From: Anaerolinea sp.
GTDB taxonomy: Bacteria; Chloroflexota; Anaerolineae; Anaerolineales; Anaerolineaceae
Length of the DNA: 64,000 nucleotides
Assembly: GCA_013824865.1 (NCBI GenBank)
Contig: PNON01000002.1
Location: 1-64,000 of the forward strand
Direction of reading: 5' to 3'
The position numbers and the translations under genes are program-made. Within the stretch, counting starts at the first letter, position 1. Each line of letters starts with the position of its first letter. This document shows positions 24,690 to 32,926 of the stretch, piece by piece. The notes under the pieces were generated by a model. That model made no database searches. It had not been told where the DNA came from and saw only the letters and a list, made by a program, of their open reading frames with translations.

Positions 24690-25520
24690 ATGAAGAACGA
24701 CCTGGTCATTTTCGAAGGAACCCATATCCGCAGGATTTATGATGAAAAAACCGAAACCTGGTATTTCTCGGTGGTCGATATCCTGCAAGTCTTAATACAG
24801 CAACCGGATTATCAGACTGCCAGAAATTATTGGAAAGTGTTAAAAAACCGATTGCAAAAAGAGGGCAGTCAGTCGGTTACAAAATGTAACCAACTGAAAT
24901 TGGAAGCCGCCGATGGAAAAAAATACCTTACCGATGTCGCCGACCCGGAAACGCTACTGCGATTGATCCAATCTGTGCCCAGCCCCAAAGCAGAGCCGAT
25001 CAAACTCTGGCTGGCGAAGGTTGGTTATGAGCGCATGCAAGAGATGGCGGACCCCGCCCGTTCTCTTGACCGTGCCCGGGAGACCTGGCAAAAGCACGGC
25101 CGCAGCGAAAAATGGATCCAGCAGCGGATGATGGGACAGGAGACTCGCAATAAACTTACCGATTATTGGAAGACTCATGAAGTTAAAGGGAGTGATGAAT
25201 TCGCCATCCTCACCAATATCATCCATCAGGAATGGACGGGGGTGTCGGTGAAAGAGCATAAAGACATCAAAGGACTGGAAAACCAGAATCTGCGCGACCA
25301 TATGAGCGAAGCTGAGTTGATCTTTACTGCCCTGGCAGAGCTTTCCACCCGCCAGATAGCTGAAAGTGTGCAAGCCACCGGGCTGCCCGAAAATGCTGAA
25401 GCGGGAAAAAAGGGGGGACGGGTCGCGAAAAACGCCCGCCTGGAGTTGGAAGAGAAGACGGGTAAACCAGTGATCAGTGACGAGAACTTTTTGCCACCAC
25501 CGAAAAAATGGATTGGGTAA
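24690..25520 (+). CDS. DNA-damage-inducible protein D (DinD)-like, BRO-N domain
   Basis: The 276-residue protein begins with a BRO-N type domain (FEGTHIRRIYDEKTETWYFS, then VVDILQVLIQQPDYQTARNY). It continues with the DinD-type segments RNKLTDYWKTHEVKG and LTNIIHQEWTGVS, and ends in a basic tail. E. coli DinD is SOS-induced and linked to RecA; related proteins are common in phages and islands. The biochemical role here is not known. The start ATG at 24690 has GGGAG upstream, favoured over an in-frame start 14 codons earlier. The gene is bracketed by palindromes at 24566 and 25533. Confidence 0.85.
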   Translation: MKNDLVIFEGTHIRRIYDEKTETWYFSVVDILQVLIQQPDYQTARNYWKVLKNRLQKEGSQSVTKCNQLKLEAADGKKYLTDVADPETLLRLIQSVPSPKAEPIKLWLAKVGYERMQEMADPARSLDRARETWQKHGRSEKWIQQRMMGQETRNKLTDYWKTHEVKGSDEFAILTNIIHQEWTGVSVKEHKDIKGLENQNLRDHMSEAELIFTALAELSTRQIAESVQATGLPENAEAGKKGGRVAKNARLELEEKTGKPVISDENFLPPPKKWIG

Positions 25521-25532
25521 GCCAAGAAGCGG

Positions 25533-25548
25533 CAGTCATTAATGACAG
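25533..25548 (+). repeat. Imperfect copy of the 16-bp palindrome downstream of the DinD-like gene
   Basis: CAGTCATTAATGACAG at 25533-25548 differs from the other three copies at one base. It is followed by GTGGGCGTGAAACAAATGGG, resembling the flank of the copy at 7267. It lies just 12 bases after the DinD-like stop. No gene was found from 25549 to 25789. Confidence 0.8.
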
Positions 25549-25789
25549 GTGGGCGTGAAACAAATGGGTAACAAATGGAACAATGAGGGAGAAATTACGG
25601 GCGGGATGGGACTCTACGCACAGGATAGCGAACCTTCACTGCGATCAGCATAAGGGTCTGCAGGGTCCTCAGCGTGGACGCTGAGGACTAAGGGTGGATA
25701 GGACTGAGACCTGCGGTCAACAACCGTCCCGGACAAAACACCGGGATCTTCGCTTCGCTGCGACGCGCGGCGACTACACCGGCGCGAAC

Positions 25790-25888
25790 AAAGCCGATCA
25801 GCCCGGCAATATCCGCCGGGGTGCGGCGCAGGATGAGCAGTAAAAAGATGACGATAACCGGGAGCAGGACGGGTAAGATTGAGAGCAT
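25790..25888 (-). pseudogene. 5' fragment of a second lactate permease gene
   Basis: Starting at an ATG at 25888, the first ~33 codons repeat the N-terminus of the intact permease (LLPVIVIFLLLILRRTP, then ADIAGLIG) almost exactly. The frame then runs into unrelated sequence. It is a truncated duplicate, same strand as the intact gene. Between here and 26072 the DNA is AT-rich and no further gene is seen. Confidence 0.85.
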
Positions 25889-26072
25889 GGGTTCACCAAT
25901 GAATTATTTTTATTGTTTCTACCATTAGATATATTCATTATTTCCTGTTTGGATACTTGAAATCTATAGAACCTTCTCCTATATTGCAATAAAGTAATTA
26001 TATATACTATTAACAGATGGTTGATTTCGTATTCAACCTCCTGCTATAGGGGACAAAATACCCATTGTGACA

Positions 26073-26999
26073 CTATGCGATAATAGATACGCTAGATGAA
26101 GTAAATTCCACCGGAATAGGATCTGTTAGAAAATCTTGGGCATCATTCCAAACCGTACCCATTAGATATACTTTGCCTTTCCAAAAAACAACCTGGACAG
26201 CATATGGTTGCACCGGGTAATCTTCCGGTATAATCTCTCCACTACCAATCATTCTAAAGGGACCAAAAGGTGACGGACCGACCATCGAATATCCGGTCCA
26301 TCTATCGTGATCACCCCAGTATTTGTTACGATGGTCTGTTTTAAAAAATGACCTAGAGGAAGAAAAAATAAGGTAATAGTCATCCTCAACTTGGTATACT
26401 TGTGGACATTCCATTTCCGCAGTCAATGGCTCCACTTGTGGTGGGGGTAACACTTTCCAATGCTGCATATCAACTGTGACAGCTAACCCTAGGGTGCCAC
26501 GTTCCTCTTGCGGGCCATGATTTAACTTTGCACAGACATAGTGATACACTCTGTCATTATAATTAAATAGAAATGGATCACGCCAATGCAACCAATCCCG
26601 GGGAGCTGGAGCTGGGGTTGAATCGTAGAATCTTGGATCAATCGTAGTAATCGGATTACTACTTATCTTATGCCAACAAAATAGATCATCAGATACCGCT
26701 AAAGCTGCAGAGGGCTGCGGGCCATTCCAGTTTCCAGTATATGCAAGCCAGTATCTTCCTGCCTGCTTGATCACTGACCCTGTCGCAGGGCATCGATCAT
26801 CATACGAACCTGGATCTCCTCGGCTGAGGATGATGCCTTTTAACTCCCAGTGAAACAAATCTGAACTAATAGCATGAGCAATGTCCCAGGCAGTATGCCT
26901 TTCAATACTTTCAGGACAAGTCAGATAAAAACAATGGACCTTTTGATCTTCGATAAAATACCAAGAGTCTCCCAAATGATTGCCTGGATGTTTTAACAT
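26073..26999 (-). CDS. GH32-like five-bladed propeller glycoside hydrolase
   Basis: The 308-residue protein has a beta-propeller pattern resembling glycoside hydrolase family 32 and its GH43/GH68 relatives. Candidate acidic residues are Asp11 in LGDSWYFIEDQ (place of the nucleophile, though the classical WMNDPNG is absent), Asp141 in HWRDPFLF (the RDP motif) and Glu197 in EMECPQVY (the EC motif). HAISSDLFHWE is also typical. No signal peptide is seen, so it should act in the cytoplasm on an imported oligosaccharide. It lies 2 bases downstream of the GH172 gene. A fructosidase is the best guess; exact specificity cannot be read from the sequence. Confidence 0.75.
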   Translation of the reverse strand: MLKHPGNHLGDSWYFIEDQKVHCFYLTCPESIERHTAWDIAHAISSDLFHWELKGIILSRGDPGSYDDRCPATGSVIKQAGRYWLAYTGNWNGPQPSAALAVSDDLFCWHKISSNPITTIDPRFYDSTPAPAPRDWLHWRDPFLFNYNDRVYHYVCAKLNHGPQEERGTLGLAVTVDMQHWKVLPPPQVEPLTAEMECPQVYQVEDDYYLIFSSSRSFFKTDHRNKYWGDHDRWTGYSMVGPSPFGPFRMIGSGEIIPEDYPVQPYAVQVVFWKGKVYLMGTVWNDAQDFLTDPIPVEFTSSSVSIIA

Positions 27000-27001
27000 G
27001 T

Positions 27002-28123
27002 TTACCTATCCCATAAGCCGTGTTCCGGCCACCGCGATGTAAGTCGTTTTTTCACTTCGGGCAGTTGAGGTAAGGCTTTATGCGGTTCCAGTTGGTACCA
27101 GTATGCAACGCTAGAATAATCATTCCCCTGGTCATTGGCATGGCCATGTTCAATAGTCACGCGGATTGACTTGGTGAAACGCACAGGATCCTCTATATGG
27201 AAACGGTAAAGGCTCCACTTGCCTGCATGCTCCTGGACATCGCTCCCCAGAGAAATGCCATGGTAAGGCCCAGCATATTCTCCACTGGGGAACCCCCACG
27301 CTGCACCAAAGTAATCTTCTGTACCTGTACCATGCAGAGAAGGAGGCCATTTTTCACCATCAATAAAGATCATATCATCGCCTTCACCTGGCCATGTGTA
27401 AACCTGGTTGGAGGAATCAAAATTATCAATATTCAAAACACAGCCCACATAAAGACCTTTACCTTCGGCATTGAGGATCACATAGTTATCATCTCCTGTC
27501 AAATTGATCCCAGGTAAGTCCCATGGAGCAGGGTCTTTTCCACCGGATGGATACTCTACTTTTTTGCATGGATTTTCCCGATTCCAGGTGGCATGGAAAC
27601 ATCCCATATCTTCCGGAGCCCCCTCCTCATATAACTCATAATCAATATAAAAGAAGAGGTTTTTAATCTGTTCTTCACTTTCATTAATGATCTGTATTCT
27701 GGCACCAGTACCAAATGGCATTGGGAAGAAACAATTCATTGCAGCTGCGAACGGACCCTTTGGTCCTCGTTTTTCACCCATCACCATGCTAAGGGGTAGT
27801 GATACATAGTGTTTGCAGGTCGCATGTCCTATGCCAAAGAAATCACCAAAAGGGACACGCACTGAAGGATTCTGCTCACCATCCCAGTACATTTCGAGTA
27901 TCAGTTTGCGCAAATACTGGGGTGCATAGCATCGTGTAGTCATCCAAATATGACGGATGCAGCCCGCTCCTTTAATATCAGCCATCACAGCGGTAGCACC
28001 AGAAGCTACTTCCCAAAAATCCCTATTTCCACCAGTCCGATCATAGCTGGATTCTCTCAACGAACGGGCATTTTTAATAAATGGCAGCCCTCCTAATGGG
28101 CTTGTTGAATTCCATGGGTTCAT
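27002..28123 (-). CDS. GH172 (DUF2961) family glycoside hydrolase
   Basis: The 373-residue protein matches DUF2961, now CAZy family GH172, whose characterised members act on difructose dianhydride/inulobiose or on alpha-D-arabinofuranosides. Diagnostic segments are GAGCIRHIWMTT, VPFGDFFGIGHA, and the Glu-containing PSLHGTGTEDYFGAAWGFP. I start at the ATG at 28123, which has an AAAGGA site, rather than an in-frame start 57 codons upstream that would overlap the permease gene. No signal peptide is present, so it acts inside the cell. It pairs with the GH32-like enzyme just downstream, consistent with furanoside degradation. Confidence 0.85.
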   Translation of the reverse strand: MNPWNSTSPLGGLPFIKNARSLRESSYDRTGGNRDFWEVASGATAVMADIKGAGCIRHIWMTTRCYAPQYLRKLILEMYWDGEQNPSVRVPFGDFFGIGHATCKHYVSLPLSMVMGEKRGPKGPFAAAMNCFFPMPFGTGARIQIINESEEQIKNLFFYIDYELYEEGAPEDMGCFHATWNRENPCKKVEYPSGGKDPAPWDLPGINLTGDDNYVILNAEGKGLYVGCVLNIDNFDSSNQVYTWPGEGDDMIFIDGEKWPPSLHGTGTEDYFGAAWGFPSGEYAGPYHGISLGSDVQEHAGKWSLYRFHIEDPVRFTKSIRVTIEHGHANDQGNDYSSVAYWYQLEPHKALPQLPEVKKRLTSRWPEHGLWDR

Positions 28124-28179
28124 AATTTTTTCCTTTACTAAGATATCCGCCTGATGCCAGGCAGTATTTACAAATTCAA

Positions 28180-29010
28180 TTATCCTTTCACTGCACCCAT
28201 AGTAGCACCTGCCACTAGTTTTTTCTGCAGGAAGAACGAGATAAAAATCACTGGCAGCGAAAAGAGAGTCGCCAGTGATGTCATAGTACCCCAAATGGTT
28301 CCATACTGAGAATTAAATTCTGCTATTGCAAGTGGGGCTGTTTTTGTTGCAGTAGAAGTTAACATCAATGAGAAGAGAAAATCATTCCAGGATGCCAAAA
28401 AGCTGAAAATAGCAGTTACACCTATCCCACCCAGGGTAATGGGAATGATTACTTTGATTAAAGCTTCAAGGCGGGTGCAACCATCTATTCGTGCTGCTTC
28501 CTCCAATTCAACAGGAATGCCTTCAAAAAAGCTGGATAGCAGCCAAATTGCGAAGGGAAGGCTGACTGTCATGTGACCAATAACGACTGCCGGATAAGTA
28601 TCAATCAACTTAAACTGTCTCATGATGAAGAACAAAGGTACAGCCACTGATATGTACGGAACCATACGTGCAATCAAAGTCGTGATCAAAAAAACCTGCC
28701 CATAACGGGTGTTATACCTTGTGATTCCATATGCTGCAGGGATGGCCAAAAGGAGTGTGAAAAAAGTGCTGATACTGGCTATGATCAAGCTATTGGAAAA
28801 AGTCCGTGGTAGGTAATCATAAGTGCCAATCACCTTATAGTTCTCCAGAGTGAAACTTTCTGGAAAAAAGGTAGGAGGTGTTGAAAGCACAGCATTTGGA
28901 GTCTTAAAAGAGGTGAGCACCAGGTAAAGATATGGGAAAACATAAATTGCTAAGATAGCTGCGGCTACGACCACCCATAAACCGATAATGAAATGTTTCT
29001 TTCTAATCAT
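28180..29010 (-). CDS. Carbohydrate ABC transporter permease (MalG type)
   Basis: The 276-residue inner-membrane subunit has six predicted helices and the ATPase-contact EAA loop, seen as ELEEAARIDGCTRLEALIKV. This is the second permease of a CUT1-type sugar importer. It is 16 bases downstream of its partner permease. No ATPase gene is encoded in the module, so a shared MsmK/MalK-type ATPase elsewhere must energise it. Confidence 0.92.
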   Translation of the reverse strand: MIRKKHFIIGLWVVVAAAILAIYVFPYLYLVLTSFKTPNAVLSTPPTFFPESFTLENYKVIGTYDYLPRTFSNSLIIASISTFFTLLLAIPAAYGITRYNTRYGQVFLITTLIARMVPYISVAVPLFFIMRQFKLIDTYPAVVIGHMTVSLPFAIWLLSSFFEGIPVELEEAARIDGCTRLEALIKVIIPITLGGIGVTAIFSFLASWNDFLFSLMLTSTATKTAPLAIAEFNSQYGTIWGTMTSLATLFSLPVIFISFFLQKKLVAGATMGAVKG

Positions 29011-29026
29011 GACTTAAACACTCCAA

Positions 29027-29917
29027 CTAACGCTTAGAAAGCCCAGGTTTCCATATGGCATAAAACGCCATCAGGCATAAAACCAGGAGTAACATAAGAA
29101 AAAGGGTAGCCATAGCAGCGGCATCTCCAAACCTTCCATAGCGGATCATCGTCAGATAGATTCGGAGGCTTAATACTTCTGATTTTCCCATCGGACCACC
29201 ACCTGTCATCAGGTAGATGGCATCAAATGTTCTCGCTGCATCAATTCCGCGCAGGATAATGACTGCAGCAATCACAGGTCGTAACAATGGTAATGTGATG
29301 TTCCAAAATGACTTGATCGCATTAGCACCATCTATCTTGGCTGCTTCGATTAATTCAACCGGGATGTTTTGTAATCCGGTATAGATAACCATGGTTACAA
29401 AACAGGTTGTTAGCCAAATATCCGGTAACGCCACAGAAAACATCACAAGTTTGGTGTCGCTCAACCAGGCGAGTTCTGATGGGTTGTGTAAAACACCAAT
29501 CGCTTTTAAGAAATAATTTAGTATCCCGAAGTTATCGAGCAACATGAACTTCCATAGAAGGCCAGCCACAATTGGAGCAACCATCAGAGGAAACAGAAAG
29601 ATAGTTCGCAAAACCTCTGACTTTTTCCCGATCGCATGAAAGGTTAAAGCAGCAATGAAACCGAGAATAAATTCAGAGAGGAGGGTAATAAATGTATATT
29701 GCATTGTCTGCAAAAAAACGGACACGGTTTTAGCGTTCGTCAAAGCAGATGTGTAATTATCAAAGCCCACAAAAGTACGTTCTTTTAGTGATAATAAGCT
29801 GACGTCGAAAAAGCTATTGAATACAAGTAATATAACTGGGTAAGCAAAGAAAGCCAGGATAAAGATTACCGCTGGTATAGTGAGAAAAATGACAAACCTG
29901 AGATCTGATCTTTTCAC
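29027..29917 (-). CDS. Carbohydrate ABC transporter permease (MalF type)
   Basis: The 296-residue membrane subunit has about six helices, starting FVIFLTIPAVIFILAFFAYP. The EAA loop IELIEAAKIDGANAIKSF-like segment occurs near residue 190-207. It forms a heterodimer with the downstream MalG-type permease. It follows the substrate-binding protein gene after an intergenic hairpin that may lower its expression relative to the binding protein. Confidence 0.92.
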   Translation of the reverse strand: MKRSDLRFVIFLTIPAVIFILAFFAYPVILLVFNSFFDVSLLSLKERTFVGFDNYTSALTNAKTVSVFLQTMQYTFITLLSEFILGFIAALTFHAIGKKSEVLRTIFLFPLMVAPIVAGLLWKFMLLDNFGILNYFLKAIGVLHNPSELAWLSDTKLVMFSVALPDIWLTTCFVTMVIYTGLQNIPVELIEAAKIDGANAIKSFWNITLPLLRPVIAAVIILRGIDAARTFDAIYLMTGGGPMGKSEVLSLRIYLTMIRYGRFGDAAAMATLFLMLLLVLCLMAFYAIWKPGLSKR

Positions 29918-29952
29918 TTTATGCTTCTTTTATAAAATTGATTAATTACTTC

Positions 29953-29987
29953 TTTGGAAGCGCCGGGGTAACCCCGGCGCTTCCAAA
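29953..29987 (-). terminator. Strong intercistronic hairpin between the binding protein and permease genes
   Basis: A perfect inverted repeat with 17-base arms (TTTGGAAGCGCCGGGGT at 29953-29969 and its complement at 29971-29987) leaves a single central base, so a real loop would open a few pairs. It lies just after the binding-protein stop. There is no U-run after it on the minus strand, so it is more likely an mRNA-stabilising or partial-attenuation hairpin than a full terminator. Confidence 0.75.
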
Positions 29988-30000
29988 ATCAAAGATAGTA

Positions 30001-31326
30001 TTACGGCAAGGCTTCGATCTGTGCCTTTGCATTGGCAAGTAATTCTATTACGGGTGTTCCATCACATGTAAACGCTTGCTGGAGCATCGGAGTTAATACT
30101 TCGTTGGTTATCTCATTCCAATTGGTAACCATTGGTCGACCCATTGTCTTGGGAGCATTCAAAGTATCGATGAGAGCAGCAAAATGCTCAAATCCTGGCT
30201 TATCCATATAGGACTGGTAGGCGGAAATGCGGGCTGCAAGAGCAAGCGGGGCTTCAATTCCAAGAACATTATTCTCATATGCAAACTGGACATATTGCTT
30301 GGCCGCTTCGACATTTTTACCAGTGGCGGGGATAATATTGAACCACGGACCAGGAATGGCACCCGCGCCACCAGCACCAGCAATCATCGGGGCTACACCT
30401 ACATTGCCGGCAACTTTGGCATCAGAGGGGATGGAGCGGTAGTTGTGTCCCCAAAACTGTTCCATGGCCAGCTTTCCATCATAGAACAACTGTTGAGAAA
30501 CACCCCAGTCGATCTCATTTACATTGGGAGGGGTAACATTGTACTTACAGTGTAGATCGGAGTACCACTGAAGAGCATCCACATGTGCCTGGTTATCAAT
30601 GATCAGATTGCCTTCGGCATCATAAACAACACCATTGGAGCCAGCTTGAAGTACTGCTGCTTCCCATTCTTCCGGATTCTTGGTTTTCACATCAGCACCA
30701 TACATATCGATAGTACCATCGCCATCCAGATCACGGGTGAAGAATTCAGCGACATCAACGAATTCCTGCCATGTAGTTGGAACCTTTAGATCATAGTTGT
30801 ATTTGACCTTGAAGGCTTCTTGTTCAGCCGGATCTTCAAATAGGGATTTCTGATAATAAAGCACTTCCGCATTAGCCCATGTAGGCATACCAATAAATGT
30901 CCCATTGGATTGAGCATCAGCTACGAGAGAGGGGAAAATATCAGCTTTGACTTCATCAGTGTATAGATCATCCAATGGCGTTGCAAATGGGGCAAAAGTA
31001 GGAAGCCAGATCACATCCACAGTAGCCACATCATAAGCTGAGCCACCAGCAGCCATCTCTGCCGCTAGCTTGTCGTAAACCTCTTGATACGGAACTTCGA
31101 CGAAGTTTACTACGATGCCAGTTTCCGCTGTAAATTTATCAGCTATCGCCTGCTGGAGGGAATGACCACCACCTTCAACAAGGATGTTAAGAGTTACAGC
31201 TTCGGCAGGAGCAGCAACAGGTGCTTCTGCGGCTGGGGCTTGTGTTGCAGGGGTAGCACAAGCGCTTAAAAGCACCAATACCAACAAAATGGTTGAAAAC
31301 AGGGAAAATACTTGCTTCTTAGACAT
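30001..31326 (-). CDS. Carbohydrate ABC transporter substrate-binding lipoprotein
   Basis: The 441-residue protein has a lipoprotein signal peptide (LLSAC, lipidated Cys23) and an Ala/Pro-rich linker. A family 1 extracellular binding domain follows (VTLNILVEGGGHSLQQAIAD, then the FTAETGIVVNFVEVPYQEVY segment). It captures the sugar outside the membrane and delivers it to the two permeases. A strong GGAGGAG site precedes the ATG. The sugar is not evident from sequence; the neighbouring GH172 and GH32-like enzymes point to a fructose- or arabinofuranose-containing oligosaccharide. Confidence 0.92.
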   Translation of the reverse strand: MSKKQVFSLFSTILLVLVLLSACATPATQAPAAEAPVAAPAEAVTLNILVEGGGHSLQQAIADKFTAETGIVVNFVEVPYQEVYDKLAAEMAAGGSAYDVATVDVIWLPTFAPFATPLDDLYTDEVKADIFPSLVADAQSNGTFIGMPTWANAEVLYYQKSLFEDPAEQEAFKVKYNYDLKVPTTWQEFVDVAEFFTRDLDGDGTIDMYGADVKTKNPEEWEAAVLQAGSNGVVYDAEGNLIIDNQAHVDALQWYSDLHCKYNVTPPNVNEIDWGVSQQLFYDGKLAMEQFWGHNYRSIPSDAKVAGNVGVAPMIAGAGGAGAIPGPWFNIIPATGKNVEAAKQYVQFAYENNVLGIEAPLALAARISAYQSYMDKPGFEHFAALIDTLNAPKTMGRPMVTNWNEITNEVLTPMLQQAFTCDGTPVIELLANAKAQIEALP

Positions 31327-31484
31327 CGTACTCCTCCAATTGATTGTTAATATATTTTTTAAGGTAGAATTACTCTCAGGCTATCGTATCTACTTTTTAC
31401 TTATCTCAGTGAAGATGAAGAATGAGAGATCCGGTAGCTTTTTTATACATTTTTTTACAATACGATCACCATCCTTTCCTTTTG

Positions 31485-32486
31485 TTATACTGATTCGCGT
31501 AAGACAAGGGGACATTCCAATGCAATATGTACTGGATGTCCAGAATTTTGCCCGGAAAGTAAATGAGCCATGGCTTGTTTCCCCATTTCATAATAAGGGA
31601 GGGCTACCGTGGTCAAAGCTGGATGCATATGAGCCGCAATCATTTCACGGTTGTCAAATCCTATTATCGCGACATCCCGTGGGATGGATTTGCCAATTTT
31701 CTTTAGAGCATCGTAAGCACCCATTGCCATCCAATCATTACCGCAAAAAATGGCTGTTGGTGACTCTGCTTGCGACATAAGTTCTAAAGTAAAATCGTAC
31801 CCTGTTTCCTGCCACCAGTTTCCATTCCGGATTAATGCTGGACAAAAAGATATCCCATTTTCATCAAGTGCTCTCAGGTACCCCTTTAAACGTCCAATTG
31901 CTGCTTGTGAAGATACAGGGCCATTAATAAAACCAATCCGATGATGTCCTTGATTAATCAATGTTTTTGTGGCTACATACCCACCCTGAACCTCATCAGG
32001 GACAACACTGGATAACGACTGATCACTAGAAAAGCAATCTACAAGGATGGTTGGTGTATAGAAATAATATGGGGTTGTAGCTATCTCACGATGAAGTGTA
32101 GTAGCATAAATCACTCCCTCCACTTGCCATTCATCCATCATTTGAAAGATACGAGCCTCATTCTCCTGGCTATTTTCCGCATCCATTACCAGCAGTATTT
32201 TATTAGCAGCAAATGCGCTATCCTGGGCACCTTTAATGATGTCCACAATGAAGGGAGTGTCAGCTATATTGTCTGTAATAAAACCGAGCACGTGAGATTT
32301 TCCGCCACGTAATCCTCTGGCCATTGCATTGGACCGATATCCAAGTTTTTTTACAACCGCCCAGATTCTTTCCTTTGTTTCGGTAGGTATGTTTGAACCT
32401 GGAATGTCATTTATCACATAGGAAACAGTGGTTCGTGAAACGCCCGCTTTGTCCGCCACATCCTGCATGGATACTTTTTTCGCCAT
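31485..32486 (-). CDS. LacI family transcriptional regulator
   Basis: The 333-residue repressor has an N-terminal LacI helix-turn-helix (SMQDVADKAGVSRTTVSYVI, about residues 6-25) and a periplasmic-binding-protein-like sugar domain (LGFITDNIADTPFIVDIIKG). It lies upstream of the transporter and hydrolase genes on the same strand and is the obvious regulator of the module. A palindromic operator directly after its own -10 suggests autorepression. No clear second operator was seen before the binding-protein gene. Confidence 0.93.
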   Translation of the reverse strand: MAKKVSMQDVADKAGVSRTTVSYVINDIPGSNIPTETKERIWAVVKKLGYRSNAMARGLRGGKSHVLGFITDNIADTPFIVDIIKGAQDSAFAANKILLVMDAENSQENEARIFQMMDEWQVEGVIYATTLHREIATTPYYFYTPTILVDCFSSDQSLSSVVPDEVQGGYVATKTLINQGHHRIGFINGPVSSQAAIGRLKGYLRALDENGISFCPALIRNGNWWQETGYDFTLELMSQAESPTAIFCGNDWMAMGAYDALKKIGKSIPRDVAIIGFDNREMIAAHMHPALTTVALPYYEMGKQAMAHLLSGQNSGHPVHIALECPLVLRESV

Positions 32487-32530
32487 TCTGACCTTCCAGA
32501 GTAACCATTCTAAGTATACTTAATCGTGTC

Positions 32531-32575
32531 ACTTACTCGTGTAAGTATAATAGCATATTAGAATCGCCTTGTCAA
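32531..32575 (-). promoter_or_regulatory. lacI-type promoter with LacI-family operator
   Basis: On the minus strand, -35 TTGACA (32575-32570), a 17-base spacer and -10 TATTAT (32552-32547) are followed directly by ACTTACACGAGTAAGT (32546-32531). That 16-base inverted repeat has a central CG, as in LacI-family operators. The site covers the expected transcription start. A second small palindrome, AAGTATACTT, lies at 32512-32521. Three AT-rich direct repeats (GTATTTTTTAAC type) lie just upstream at about 32577-32622. Confidence 0.75.
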
Positions 32576-32649
32576 GAGGTATTTTTTAACATGTTATTTT
32601 TTAACAGAGGTATTTTTTAACTATAATTCCTAGATTATCGTGAGCTACG

Positions 32650-32867
32650 CGACAACCTGAAATGATAATGAAGACACAAATGTCAGTGGAATAACGCTAC
32701 CATCATCACCGAATCCGATCGATGCGGGTTGGAACATCCTGTAATTTGGTGAGAGAGATAAGGTCGGCCTTCTCACCCCTGATGTTGCTGGCCACAGCCA
32801 TCTTACGCAATACCAGGTGCAGGAAAATGACGATTATCGGGGGCAGGGCGAGCGTGATCGGGATCAT
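32650..32867 (-). pseudogene. Decayed lactate permease gene with the middle deleted
   Basis: From an ATG at 32867 the frame reads a diverged permease N-terminus (LPPIIVIFLHLVLRK). It jumps within ~30 codons to a diverged C-terminal segment (LTKLQDVPTRIDRI, compare SPAKLQNAAASIDRI), then hits stops. Nucleotides 32650-32760 align, with many changes, to the 3' end of the intact gene at about 22585-22700. It is an older copy than the fragment at 25.8 kb. No other gene is seen between 32576 and 32926. Confidence 0.7.
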
Positions 32868-32926
32868 GCCATCACCATTCGCAAAGATATTTTAATATCA
32901 TGTATCCCATGTCCGTGAATTTATAG

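Noticed and set aside
25688..25888. 66-residue ORF as a small membrane protein
   Set aside because: The first 33 residues are a copy of the lactate permease N-terminus and the rest is unrelated repeat-type sequence, so it is called a pseudogene fragment.
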